Below are positions 1 to 11,663 of a DNA stretch of 64,000 nucleotides, one piece after another; positions within the stretch are counted from its first letter, which is position 1; each line of letters starts with the position of its first letter. Made by a program: the position numbers and the translations under genes. Below the pieces are notes generated by a model. It saw only the letters and a list, made by a program, of their open reading frames with translations. It made no database searches and was not told where the DNA came from. This stretch comes from Oscheius onirici (lineage: Eukaryota > Nematoda > Chromadorea > Rhabditida > Rhabditidae). The stretch lies in contig OW051468.1 in NCBI GenBank assembly GCA_932521025.1, positions 5,952,064 to 6,016,063 on the forward strand, written 5' to 3'.

Positions 1-3000
1 AACCATTCGCTCCTCCTCCGTCTCATTTCGACCTTTCTTGTGCTTTTTCTCTTTCTTATGTTTTTTAGTCTTCTTGTCTTTTCTACGTTTTGCCTTGTCT
101 GAATCGTCATCCTTCTTCCCATCATCATGATCACTCTTTTCCTTATCAGATTCCTCTTCCACCTTTTCTGCCTCTTCACTCTTTCCTTGCGTACTGTCCG
201 AATCCGAGCTGCGGTTTCGGGGAGTGGCCATTTTGACTGGCGTACTTTCCAGCTCCGAAGATTTTTTGATATCCGGGGAAGGCTGTTCTCTTCCTCCCTA
301 AATTTAACATAAAAAAGTAACTGAGGAGCAAAATATACCCTGTCACTGGTTTCCGGTTGAGTTCCTTGTTCCTTCGGACTTTTAGAGATGTTCATACCGG
401 CATCAACATCGCCCTCCTCACTTCCATCGGATTTTTGGAGCATGTTAAGCTAGAACACTTTTTACCCAAGTTTCGACTAAAAACACACCTCTTGGATATC
501 TTTGAGAGCGTCATCAATAGCTGCCTCTTCATCAACTTCAGGCTTGTCGTCCTTCTCCTTTGAACGTTTCTTTTCTGGACTTCGATCTTCGTACTTCTCC
601 TTCCGGCGTTTTTTCACCTTATCCGAATCGGCATCCGTTTTGTGACGTGACCGATGGGAATCCTTCGAGTCGTAATCTCTTCTCTTGGACCTCTCCTTTG
701 ATCTGTCACGGTCTCTGCGATCATCATGATCTCGCCCTCGGCGCGATCTCTTTCTGTCCTCAGAAGGCGATCTGGATATATGTCGTTCTCTACTCCGTTT
801 CCTTCTTCGACCGTAGTCATGATCTCGACTCACAGGCTTGCTATTTCTATTCAAGAAGGCGCCCACGCAAGCCTCCCAAGCGTAATTGGACACGGGCGCT
901 GTTGTGTACCTAAAATGAGTTTTTACGTAGCATAAATGTGGAAAAACTAACGTCGTATCCATCATTTGAACGCCAGGAATTGGTGGGAGCACAGAAGAAA
1001 CCAAAGTAGCTGGAGTCAATGAGGAAACCAAAGACGTGGTACCGGGAGGAGCTAGAGGTTGTTCAGCTGGAGGAGCCATGACCATCATGTTTGGAGGCGG
1101 CTGCGAGAAAGAGGTCTAAAATCGAGGGTAAATTTAAAACACAAAAAGTTTACTCAAAAAAAAAACTCACAGGAATAGGAATGTGTTGCTGCGGGCGAGC
1201 AACAGCTGGACTTGGAGCGGTTGAAGTGACAGGAATACTCTGTGAAAAGTTCGTTTTTTTAAATCAACAGCAACGGTACCGAAACTGGAGGTTGAGGGAC
1301 TTGCGCAGACAGAGATCGCTCAGCAAGACTGGAAGAACTGGCCAAATTTGAGGATGGAGCTAGACCGATTCGAACGCGTTCTGGAGCCTCTCCTGCCGCT
1401 CCTCCAGCTTCCCAATTTGATGCCATCTGACGGAGCATCCTGTTCGGAACCAGCGAATCCACGGAAACCTAAAAACTTGTGATTTTTATTCGGAAAATTG
1501 GCAAAAACCTGCGTCTTGTTGCAATTCTCTCCAGGACAGTTGCGATCATCAGACTCGAGCAGACTCTGAGATATGCAATCGGCACAGAAGGATATTCCGC
1601 AACAGGTCGTGACAACGGCATCTTTGAACAGATGATCACAAAGAGGACAGACTAGTTCCTTCGGAGACATCTTTTCCAGCACCGGCGTTCCTTCAACGTT
1701 CTGAATTTGAATTTGTCGTGAACAAAACACACGAATCGTGCCTTTTTGTGCTGCCTGGCCCTCCAGTGCATTATGGGAATGACGTATTTTCCAGACGGAT
1801 GCAGCATAGCCTGCGGATCGTCGGCCGTCGTCTCCATCAACTCTTGTGACGGAATTCCAGTCGTTCTTTTTTGATTCAGCTGAAAAAATTTATAAGGGGA
1901 TCACTGCAGTGCCCGAAACGGCATCTACAGTTATAGAACCTTTTCTAAGTGAATTCTGTAACGGTCCCTTCTACCAGACATGATTTTAGGGTTAAAATTA
2001 ATTGCTACGAAAGATTATTAGCTTCTCATGTCTGATAGGAACTGAATTTAAAGAAAAACAGGTAAAAACTGTTGCCTAAATTGTCGTCGTTCCTGAAATG
2101 AACAAAACACCAGAAAGTGGGTTTAGCTCTCCATTTATCTGTAACTCCTGACACAATGACTAGCCTTGAGTTCCACCCGTAAATGAGAACACAAAAGGAA
2201 GGATACAAAGATACAAATATACACGGCGCGTTTAAACTGGAAGGGCTCATTACCAGAGGACAGTTCTTGAACCAATGTCCCGGCTGATGGCAGCGGTTGC
2301 AGGTGTAGGTTGGAGGTGGCGGCCCGGTCAGAGCTCCAGACGGTCGTTTTTGATAGCTGAAATAGGAAAATTAGTTCAGAAGAAGGATAGGATAACTTTC
2401 GAGACCCTAGTGTATTCCTTTGTAACTTTCATGGTGCGCAAAATTTGATACGTTCAGAGCTTCGCAATGGATTTTTATCTCATCTATAGAGAAAAGGTTG
2501 AAGCTTACTTGCTAGCGTCATATTTTGTTGTAGAAACGGTTTTGATGTGCGTTAGTCGCTCCTCCTCGGTTAGTTTGTCAAATTCGGACTGAAAAAAAAA
2601 TCTGATTATAAAGGCGAAAATGGTCATTTTACCTGCATAATATGCCCAGTCACATTGATACCGGAATCCATGGCCGCGTCGGCACGTTGAATCATACCTG
2701 TGTTCACCCCTCTAAAATGGAGCCTTTGCAAACATAAATTTTATCAAACTAACTGGATTTTGGGCAGTTTTTCGCCGTCTTCTTTAGGAACCCGCTGGAC
2801 AATGATTGATATATTGCGAGGTATCTGCTCATCGCAAGCATACTGACGCTTAGTATGAGCATTCTGAAAGATTAAATGATTAGAAAAGGGAATTGAGCAA
2901 ACCTGTAAGACTAGATCAAAAGCCTCGGCTTTGATGCTTTCCTTGGCACAGATCTCGCGTTTCAACTCCGATGAGAGGATACTTAGTCCGTCAAAACTTA

Positions 3001-3049
3001 GCGTTTTGTATTCAAGTGTCGCTCGAAACTTGTAATGGATTGAGGACAT
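1..3049 (-). CDS. RBBP6: RBBP6-type E3 ubiquitin ligase (3' end cut by window edge)
   Basis: Multi-exon gene. The N-terminus begins MSSIHYKFRATLEYKTLSFD at 3049, the ubiquitin-like DWNN domain unique to RBBP6/SNAMA/Mpe1 proteins. It is followed by a CCHC zinc knuckle (CNRCHQPGHWFKNC, about 2260-2310), a RING/U-box finger (CPLCDHLFKDAVVTTC..., about 1540-1650), Pro-rich linkers, and a long Arg/Ser/Asp/Lys-rich tail (1-850) that runs off the window. This domain order is diagnostic. The family acts in the nucleus in pre-mRNA 3' processing and in ubiquitination of p53/YB-1-type targets. The start is chosen because it matches the DWNN start and lies 18 nt after an acceptor-like tttcag at about 3068, which fits a trans-spliced leader. 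A partial inverted copy of this 5' end lies at 3.9-4.2 kb. Confidence 0.93.
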
Positions 3050-3893
3050 CGTATAGGAATCAGCTACCTGAAATTCTAAAATATTTAGCATTTTAAAAAG
3101 TGAACAGACGAACAAGAATAACTGGTGGACAAGGTAGAGAGGAAATAATTTTTTCCGAGAAACAAGTAGTTGCAAAACAATAAAAAGAAAGGCGTAATAT
3201 ACTTTCGAAAAAAGAAACGCTTCTCAACATGCTCGCGTACGCAATAGTGGATGATAGTGGAGGGGTACGACTTGCAGACACACAGTGCACCATTAAAGAT
3301 AGCCATTCCTGAATTTAAGGAAAAGGAGTAGTTTTTTTGGGAAAAAGTGAATCAAATTGGGTTGGTGAAACGTTTTTTTCTGTATTTCCGCATTGGTAAA
3401 ATAAAGATAGCATCGAACGCACGAATATTCACCTCAGCCTAGGCTAGCATGTTAAATTATGTCATGGCTAACTCTTTTATAGGAAGAGGGGAGTTTTAGG
3501 AGATAACTTTTTATTGTAAGGGTTGTTCCGGTATATATAACAAAAAAAGGAGAAACTCACCCAGTTTACCACAGCATAAGCTGTCTAGACAGAATTTTTG
3601 ACCTTTGAAGAGATCTTCCACCCGTTGTTATCCACCTTTTGAATATATTTGATGTCCACTTTCCAGCTCTTATATTGTGTAATAAGGATTCTTTTTTTTA
3701 GATTGATCGATTGTGTTATACAATAGCTACCGTTTTTAGCAATTTATTCCTATTCTATTCAAAGGCTTTTGCAGTCGAATATTATATAGCTTCTGATGTG
3801 TTGCCCTCGATTCAACGATGCTGGGTTTTTGTCCAATCAGCTGACTTGAAATCGTATAACCAATTTTTTCCTACTGTTTAGACGACACCGCAA
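3050..3893. other. RBBP6 upstream region; no gene seen
   Basis: AT-rich DNA. About 3110-3190 is the source of the 5' flank copied in inverted orientation near 3.94 kb. Minus-strand GTGAGT near 3555-3560 looks like a splice donor and could mark an untranslated first exon of RBBP6, but no coding continuation can be supported. Confidence 0.4.
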
Positions 3894-4505
3894 TTGTTCA
3901 ACCCATTATTGCTTACGTTTGCTGCCCTACATCATGAATTTCTTTTTATTGTTTTGCAACTACTTGTTTCTCGGGAACAAATATTTCCTCTCTACCTTGT
4001 CCACCAGTTATGTTATTCTTGTTCGTCTTTTCACAAGGAAAGCATCAAAGCCGAGGCTTTTGATCTAGTCTTACAGGTTTGCTCAATTCCCTTTTCTAAT
4101 CATTTAATCTTTCAGAATGCTCATACTAAGCGTCAGTATGCTTGCGATGAGCAGATACCTCGCAATATATCAATCATTGTCCAGTGGGTTCCTAAAGAAG
4201 ATGTTTGTATTCAATCTGGTTTAGATAGAATAGCTATTTAGGAGAAAAAGACGCTGCCCACAAAAATTGAGGTTGCCATTAGTAATCTGATCAACTCGGC
4301 CGCTAAGCTTGAACGTTTTACGCAGATAAATAAGAAGTCATTTTACGAAAAACCCGCCTACGTTGCCTTGGTCAAAGCGATTCATGAAATCGAAACGGAC
4401 ATTTTATCTCAAAGCGATTTGCCAGGTAAATTTGTCTTTTAAGTAATGTGTCATCAATATTTAGCTAACCAGACCAAAAAGCTCGTGACACAGGCAGAAA
4501 ACTGA
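3894..4505 (+). pseudogene. Inverted partial copy of RBBP6 5' end spliced to unrelated exons
   Basis: From about 3940 to 4202 the plus strand matches the reverse complement of the RBBP6 5' region, including upstream DNA, the DWNN segment KESIKAEAFDLVLQ, the conserved intron, and NAHTKRQYACDEQIPRNISI. About 125 bp, including the RBBP6 start codon and first DWNN strands, is missing. At 4203 a GT donor and 39-nt intron lead in phase into a new exon (4242-4425) and, after another short intron, to a stop at 4503-4505. The new part (begins EKKTLPTKIEVAISNL) is helical and unrecognised. An AATAAA at 4621 could end the transcript. No ATG in frame is visible upstream (3894 is TTG), so this is called a pseudogene or chimeric gene with unknown 5' exon. 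The downstream exons could also be the remnant of a separate gene. Confidence 0.5.
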
Positions 4506-4559
4506 AGGATAAGAACGCGACGGCGTGGTCTTCCCTCATTAAATGTGTCTTCTAACCGC

Positions 4560-4570
4560 TCCCCCCCCCC
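4560..4570. repeat. Poly-C tract
   Basis: A run of about ten C residues just downstream of the chimeric RBBP6-copy reading frame. It is notable only because long C runs are rare in this window. Confidence 0.6.
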
Positions 4571-4866
4571 AACTACAACGATCTTTTCATGCGGTTCTTA
4601 TATCTCTGTAAATACATCTGAATAAATCCTCCTTCTATAATCACTTTATTCTAAAAAAAAAAAAAAGCCAGTTTCTGTTTGTCTGTGTGTGTGTCCGACC
4701 GCACCAAATTTCAAATTTGGCGCAATCGTTTCGGGACCACTTGTGTTCGACTAAATACAGAATGCTGAGTTCAAATATCGTGTCGAGAACCAAAAAATGC
4801 AATTTTTGGGGCGAAAAATTCAAATTTGAATTTTTAAACATAAAATAGCCAAATTTTGCGTTTTTC

Positions 4867-5101
4867 AGCTATTTTTCACCGTTTTTGCACTTTTTGAGTG
4901 TAATTCACGCAAATTAGCATGTTTCGATCAATTTTCAGGAAATTTAGTGGTTTTGCACCGAAAAATACGCAGTTTACAGCAAATTTAGTAAAATTATGTA
5001 GCTATTTTTCACCGTTTTTAGCATTTTCAGAAGAATTCACGGAAATTAACATGTTTAGATCAATTTCCAGCAAATTTAGGGGTTTTACGCCGAAAAATAC
5101 G
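4867..5101 (+). repeat. Tandem repeat, 133-bp unit, about 1.8 copies
   Basis: The segment beginning agctatttttcaccgttttt at 4867 recurs at 5000 with similar order of sub-motifs (ttcacg.aaatta.catgttt, gatcaattt.cag.aaattta, cgaaaaatacg). The two copies are diverged, so the duplication is not recent. Confidence 0.75.
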
Positions 5102-5102
5102 A

Positions 5103-5222
5103 TGCTCTGACCAAACTGACTAAACTGAGCGCTTTCTCTCGCCAAAGTGACCAAACTGACTAAACTGAGCGCCATCTCTCGCCCAACTGACCAAACTAAG
5201 CCTGCTCTGACCAAACTGAGCG
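5103..5222 (+). repeat. Minisatellite of CTGACCAAACTGA units
   Basis: Imperfect repeats of ctgaccaaactgactaaact and gagcgcc...tctctcgcc, with a larger period of about 42 bp, directly follow the 133-bp tandem repeat. Confidence 0.75.
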
Positions 5223-5309
5223 CCAAATTACGCAACCAATCGAGCTGATATTTTACAGGGATGATTCTTAGCCCAGTAGAATGCTACAGTTAAAAAAACA
5301 AAAAGATTT

Positions 5310-5376
5310 CCGCTCAGCGAACTCGAACCCTGGTCGCTCCAGCGTGAATTTTCCAAACCCACTGCGCCATCATACA
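5310..5376 (-). repeat. tRNA-like SINE remnant (minus strand)
   Basis: On the minus strand there is an A box TGGCGCAGTGG (5359-5369) followed after about 30 nt by a B box GGTTCGAGTTC (5319-5329), the internal RNA polymerase III promoter arrangement. The arms do not form a convincing cloverleaf acceptor stem, so a tRNA-derived SINE or pseudo-tRNA is more likely than a functional tRNA. Confidence 0.5.
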
Positions 5377-5808
5377 TTTTCAGTTTCGACATGATCCCAA
5401 AGTCAAAAACCATTTTTCAAAAAAGCAAAATGTTCGTCTTTCCGAGAAAAAAATTATTGTGGTTGACAACTTTTTTGTAGGATGCAACCCTGAAGAGTTA
5501 TGGGCAAAATTGTGTTTTGATCGAAACTTAAATCGCTCACTGTTCTCAGAAGGTAAGATATCCAGGTCTCTTATATGGCCTATTAATTCGGCCTAGGGTA
5601 GACCTTCATTTTGGAACTGACAAGGGAAACCTGTCAGGTCAACTCAGTGTTTGAGGTCGTGTATAGTGTCATTCGATAGCCCATGGCAAATAGATTCCGG
5701 GGTATATTTCCAAATTTGCAGAATACTCCTAGACCGAGATATGGACGATTTAAAAACGGTCGCACCCGTACCGTGAAACATATTGCACGGGATCGGAATC
5801 TAAAAACA

Positions 5809-5872
5809 TGGCAGCGTGGCCCAATGGTGTGTGGTCCAGTCTCATGATCATTTGGTCATGGGTTCAATTCTA
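5809..5872 (+). repeat. tRNA-like SINE remnant (plus strand)
   Basis: Plus-strand A box TGGCCCAATGG (5817-5827) and B box GGGTTCAATTC (5860-5870), with a CTCATGATC segment between them resembling a CAT anticodon loop. Stem pairing is weak, and a poly-T rich tract follows. Best read as a tRNA-derived repeat head. Confidence 0.45.
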
Positions 5873-6729
5873 TTTTCTTTTTTTTTGTTTTTCACCTTTT
5901 GATTCTTCTTGTGTTTTTCATCACTTTTTGGGTAATTTTGAATGTAAACAAGATCGAAAGGTATTTTCCGGCTTCTAGGTGATTTTTGGAGAGAAAATAA
6001 TTTTCGACCCTAATTCCGACTCTGTGACTTGATCATTAAAAATTTTCAAAATCATAAAGTGATGTCCAATTGGTTTAGGTATCTTCAGTGACACATTTTG
6101 GTAGAAATGGTGATTGATATTGTGCTCTGTGACCTGCTTCTGTGCTTTACCCCTTCAAACAAACTTCATAAACCAAATGGAATACCCACCTAGAGACTCA
6201 CACGTACCGAATTTGTCTCTCACTTCATCATGAGTGATTCAGAGATAGAAGTGGAGATTCCCACTTCTTTTGCGAAGTCTCACAATCAGTCTCACTGTTC
6301 TTAGGATCAACCCGTCCCATGAATTCTAACCCTTCTTCTACCACAGCTGATTTACCCTGACTTCAGGAATGTTCCCCTAACTGTTTTACCTCAGAACTGA
6401 CTAATTGCTTTTGAGTTGTTTATTTTTAAAATAAACTTTTTCGAAACAAAACAACAACTTTCATTGTTACAAATTTCCCCTTATTATTGCCAATTAGAGC
6501 TTCAGACACACAGATACAGACGGTAGCTATGAACCGTCATTGGAATCGTTTTTGCCCTAAATAGAAGGTTAATTGAAATCGATTTATTGGAACACGGTAG
6601 CAGGCAAAAGTACGCAATCAAAAGCGGCGGTAGAGAAGCGCTTTCAAACGACGCTTCACTAATTTTGCTACATACTTTCATTTTCTATCGGTGTTCAGTG
6701 AAGATCAGTTGATCGAACCCAGGATTCAG

Positions 6730-9700
6730 ATGGATTCGCACGACGAGAACGCCAGTCCTGCCCGCAGCCAGTCGGTCAAGCGACTCTCGGCTCTGAGTCC
6801 TTTCTCGGCAGCCAGTCCGCAGCACAGAAGACCCAGCAAGCAGTTGAAGGTAAGACTTTTAATAAATGTCAACAAAACATTGCCTAGGAACAAAACTTCA
6901 ATCGGTATGAGGCCGATCCGAACATCGAGATGACTCTCTGTGAAGAAACGACAATTCTGGAAGAGACTCAGAACAAGTCTACTCTGGAAACACTTCCAGA
7001 AGAGTCGGACAAGACCTTGGAAATGACACCTTCCATGGCAGATGAACTTGGTTAGTCGTGTTTCGTTACAATTTTAGTTCAAAATCTTAGGATCTATGGT
7101 CAATCTACAAAATGAGTTGGTCGAAAAGAGTACAGGGGCTTCTTCTCTTGCCGAAGAGCTAGGTTGGTCAAGATATGAACTTGTGTTAATTGAGTTGCTT
7201 TAGGTACCATTGCACCGAAAGAAGAACATGTTACTGGAAACGAAACACCAGCTGTCCCGGAGGAGAATATACAGATAGAGGAAGAAGAAGACAATAAGAC
7301 AACAGCTACTGTATGCAATGAAAAAGAGTCGCACTATTCAACTGTTTCGAATCCAGTGACGCCAGTCGAAGAAGAGTTTGTGGAGAAGGAAGAAGAATCT
7401 GTCGAAACTTTGTCTCAAGACAAGGAAGAACAGAATGACGTCAAAGAATCGTCCATTTATGAGAATCTGGAGATACAAAGAGATGCAGAAAATCTTCCTA
7501 CATGTACTGTTACTGAGGTGAAAGAATCAACCGTTTTGGAAACAGCTGAGAAGGAAGATATCGAGAATGAGACCAGAGAAATGGAAGAGACATCTTCTTC
7601 AGTACCCACTGATGAAGAGATCCAATATTCGGAAGTCTCGACACCAGGAAAGGAATCTGTTCGAGGAGATGAAGAAAACAATCAGGTCGATGACACGCTG
7701 GAAATCTCGTTCAGTTTCGGCATGAACACGTCTCAGGCTAACAATACTCTGCAACAAGTCTGTTTGCGGCTTGTGGACACGGTCGAGGAAAATCTTCTGG
7801 AAGAAGGGAGCAAAATTGTGGCTTCGATATCTGAAACTGTGGAATTGGAACTTGAAGCTACCGATGGGAATGATGTGGTCACGGAGAAGATTGTGATTGT
7901 TGAAGAAGTTATCACTGAGAGTAAAGAAGAGAACGTTGATGATGTTATTCTGTCTCAGTCAATGTTGATCAAGATGGAAGAAGAATGCTTCAACAGCTCG
8001 CAGCAGGAAGACTTCCTGGCCGCCATTATCACTTCAGAACTCGATCGGACCACCGGTATAACCCATTTTCAACTAAATAACCACATCCATTTCAGCATCT
8101 TGTCTCTCTCCCATTGTCGGCAGTCAGCTGGAATCTATCCCCGAAAGTCCCACCAGCCAGCCGACTTTTGCGCAGCTCCCGTCTTCCCAGAATGACATTC
8201 AATTGTTGGCTCAGCGCAAGCCAAATCTGTCCGAGTCGCTGTAGGTCGATCATTTCTTTTCATTGCAAAACAATTTTTTTTCAGAATCGACTTTGTCATC
8301 ACGGAGAAGAAGGTCGAGTACGAAATGGAAGCTGCTGAGATGACACAGGGAATGGAGAAGAGGATGGTGCGTTTTTGAATAGTTTTTGGACTGCAGTTAG
8401 GTAGAATGCAGTAAGATATTTTATCAACATCTGATCTGATTGTAATCATATGTTTGTTCAGAAGAACCTCGAACAAGAACTGGAAGTGATGAGAAAGGAG
8501 AGAGACGATTATCAGTTCCTCTTCGAATCCACGGGTCAGAAGAACAAGGTCGAGATGACTGCTCTTCGACAGCGATGCCATGAACTCGAAACTGAAGTCG
8601 ACACTCTCCAACAGAAACAGTTCAATGAGAGTCAGATGGTCAATCTACACGATCTCGGTGAAAGACTGGATATGATGATGAGGCAGAGCGAAACCCAGAT
8701 CGAGATTCGTGAAAATCTGACCAAGGAGTTGAAACTGGCTCACGAGAAGTTTGAAAGTCTGGAGAAACTTCAAGAGGAACAGACCGTGGCTCTGCTCGAG
8801 TCTCAGAACAAGGTTAGTTTTATTTTAAGCCAAAAATAAGAGTTAAGATTGAAAACTTGACTCGTCAGACTGAAGAAATGACCAAGATGACCGAAGAGTT
8901 GGAGGAGAAGAACAGACTTCTGGAAGAATCCGAGTTCCAGTCGGTTGAGATGGTCGAGGCTCTCAAACAGGATCTGGTAAGTACTATAGTTTTCAAATAT
9001 AAGGAGATATTCCAGGAGAAGGAGATTAAAGACCACGAGGAACTGAACGAAAAGTACAAAAAGCTCGAAAGTGATATGGAACTTCTAGTCAAAGAAGGTC
9101 TGAACGATAAAGATACTCGTCAGAGTCAGCTGGAGAAAGAGAAAGAAGAACTGTCTGCTCTCGTAGAAGATTTCAAATTGAAAGTTATTGGACTGGAAGA
9201 AGGCTTAAAGACTGCCGAAGATATTTTCCGTAGTTCGATGGATGAAGCGAATAAGAGTCGGCTGGTCCTGGAAGAAGAGATCGTTGCCAAGACCTCTGAG
9301 CTAACCGCTGCTCGCGAAAGTGTAAGTTGTATTATCACTTGGAAAACACTCAAATTTTAGTTGGAAATGTCCAAGATCGACCTCCAGAACGTTGTTGAAG
9401 ACCTGAATCAGACCATGACCGAGTTCGATGAGTTAAGGCAGGAGTTTGAAGAGTACAGAACCCAGAAGGAACACCTGGAAGCTCGACTTCTAGAAAACAA
9501 TGAAAAACTGACTTCTGAGAAGGTTTGTTTAAAAAGTGCCCAAGTAAACAAAAATTGTTCCAGATCCAGCTGGAGAATGAAAAGAAGGAACTCGTTGTTA
9601 AGATTGAAGAACTTGAGAAAGGTCAAAAAGATTCGGAAGCAGAGGACCAGACAAGGATCCAATTGGAAAAGCTGACAGAAGCGTTGGAAGCAAAAACTGC

Positions 9701-11640
9701 TGAACTTGGCACTGCCGAAACTAGTGTAAGTTTTTATACCAAACTGTAGAAATCCATTGTTCAGCTTAAACTCAATGCAACTAGATTGACTGAACTGGGA
9801 GCGGCTATATTGGATCTGGAAAAGAAAACCGAAGCATTGGAAGAGTATAAGGCGTATGCAGAGATCAACAAGACTCAGCTTCAAGAAAACATTGACCGTT
9901 TGTCTTTGGAGAAGGTAGACCTTTTCTAGTTTAGTCACTATGAAAGTTTTTGCAGGATCAGCTCGACAAGGAAACCATTGAGCAGGCTGATCTGATTGAA
10001 CACCTCGACCATACAGCCAACACGGCTATGGAAAAGGTGAAAGAGTTCGAGGCGGCTGAGGTCAAGCTCCATGAACAGATTGAGTCTCTTGAGAAGAAAG
10101 CAGCTGAAAGATTGGAAGAGTACAAGACCAGTGCCGAGTTGGAGAAGGTTCAACTCCAAGAAAATGTCGACCGTTTGGTTTCGGAGAAGGTAGACTTTAG
10201 ATGATGGTACAGCCTAATCAAAATGCTTGCAGGAACAGGTCCAGAAGGAAAATTCTGAACTTTCCGATCGTCTTGTTCAGCTAGAAGAAATTTCAGCGAC
10301 TGCCTCACAAAGAGTGAGAGAGTTGGAAGCTTCTGAGGTTAAGCATCTCGAACAGATACAGACTCTTGAGAAGACAACTGTCGAACTGGAGAAGTCCAGT
10401 GAAGAGATCTGGAAGCAGAAGATGATAGATATGCAGGATCTCCATTCGGAGGAAGTGGTTTGTCTGGACTCTCTTTTTCGAACTGATAATATTCCAGGGT
10501 CGTATAGTTAAAGAAAAGAACGAGTTGAGCCAGCGTTGTCAGAAACTAGAACAAGATGTGGAGCATCGTATTGATAGTTTCCAGCAGGCTCAGAATCAGA
10601 TCGACAGCCTTAACGTGGCTCTCAAGGAGTCTCTCGAGCAGAAGGAGATCATTGAGGTGAGATTTTTGCAATTTCTTAAAAAATATTTCAATTCAGAGCA
10701 AGATGGCAAACCTCCAGACGAGTATGGATCTGTCCCAGAAGAGTCTGATGCAGACAATCCAAGCTCTCGGGGAGAAGATGGACAGCAAAATGTCCAATGC
10801 AAACACAAAAGAGCTCGAAAAAGAGCTGAAGGAGATAAATGAGAAACTGGCGGAGATGAGGCGAGTCGCCGAGGAGAGATTGAAGACGGTTAACGAACTA
10901 AACGAACAGGTCAAAAAGTATCAACTGACAATCACAGACGCTCAGTCACAGGTTCGTTCTTTTTTGTCTCTTCAACTAGTTTCGGTTCCAGATTGATCAA
11001 CTCAAAACAGAGCTGACATCTCTCCACACCAAGAATAAAGAACTGGACGAAGTCGTAACCAACTTGACCCATAAATCTGAACAACTCGAAGATTTCCGTC
11101 TTCAAAATGAAGGATTCTCGACTGCTGGAGACTCATTGAAGATGCAGCTCGAAGATCAACAGGTTTTTACTTTTGACTATACACTTCATCAAGCGATCTT
11201 CAGAAGAAGATCACTGCTCTGGAATCTGATCTCCTCAAGAAGACGAAAGATGCCGAGAAGGCATGGGGCATGTGCGATGACATGGATGAGCTGGAAGAAA
11301 GCTACAAGAAGCAGTTGAGTGAGCAGGCCGCAGAGATCCAGAGGCTGAAGGAGAAATGTGGAGAGGTGGCTGTGACCGGAGGTCTTCTCAATGTTCTTCG
11401 TCCGAACAAGTAAGAGATATTCTCGATTCTTATAAGAAGGTTTTCAGCATTGAAAAACTATCTCCGGGATCGGTGAACAACAGTCACAACGAATCGGTTT
11501 CCTCGGCCAAAGAAGTCTTTGCCTCTCCCGCAGCCTCTCCCGCCCAGGAAAAGACGTATCTTGGCAACACTGACAAGACTCAATTCGACCATGCTGACAA
11601 GAGTCCGGTCAAGACAAACGCCAGCTGTCGACAGCAATAA
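6730..11640 (+). CDS. Long coiled-coil protein with C-terminal CaaX box, kinetochore CENP-E/CENP-F-like
   Basis: Starts ATG at 6730 (MDSHDENASPARSQSVKRLS), about 30 nt after an acceptor-like gttcag. The N-terminus is Ser/Pro-rich with several S-P sites. A Glu-rich acidic segment (7.2-8.1 kb) follows, then more than 1000 residues of heptad-type coiled coil (8.4-11.3 kb), with internally similar modules such as QLQENVDRL/KVQLQENVDRLVSEK. Roughly fifteen short introns are visible. The protein ends ...NASCRQQ at 11640: Cys followed by R-Q-Q is a CaaX motif whose terminal Gln predicts farnesylation. Kinetochore proteins CENP-E and CENP-F end in comparable Cys-x-x-Gln boxes, and nematode HCP proteins are long coiled coils of this type. 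No kinesin motor is present. Golgi or centrosome coiled-coil proteins are alternatives; the structural call is firm, the kinetochore role is inference. Confidence 0.6.
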
Positions 11641-11663
11641 AAACGGGTCATTTCATGAATAAA

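Larger units (their letters stand above)
4646..6500. repeat. Repeat-rich block with no gene
   Basis: Low-coding region with poly-A, a short TG microsatellite near 4683, two copies of a 133-bp repeat, a short minisatellite, two tRNA-like boxes pairs, and AT-rich stretches of the kind seen in nematode dispersed repeats. All long frames are interrupted. No transposase or reverse transcriptase is visible. Probably several old non-autonomous elements inserted side by side. Confidence 0.6.
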
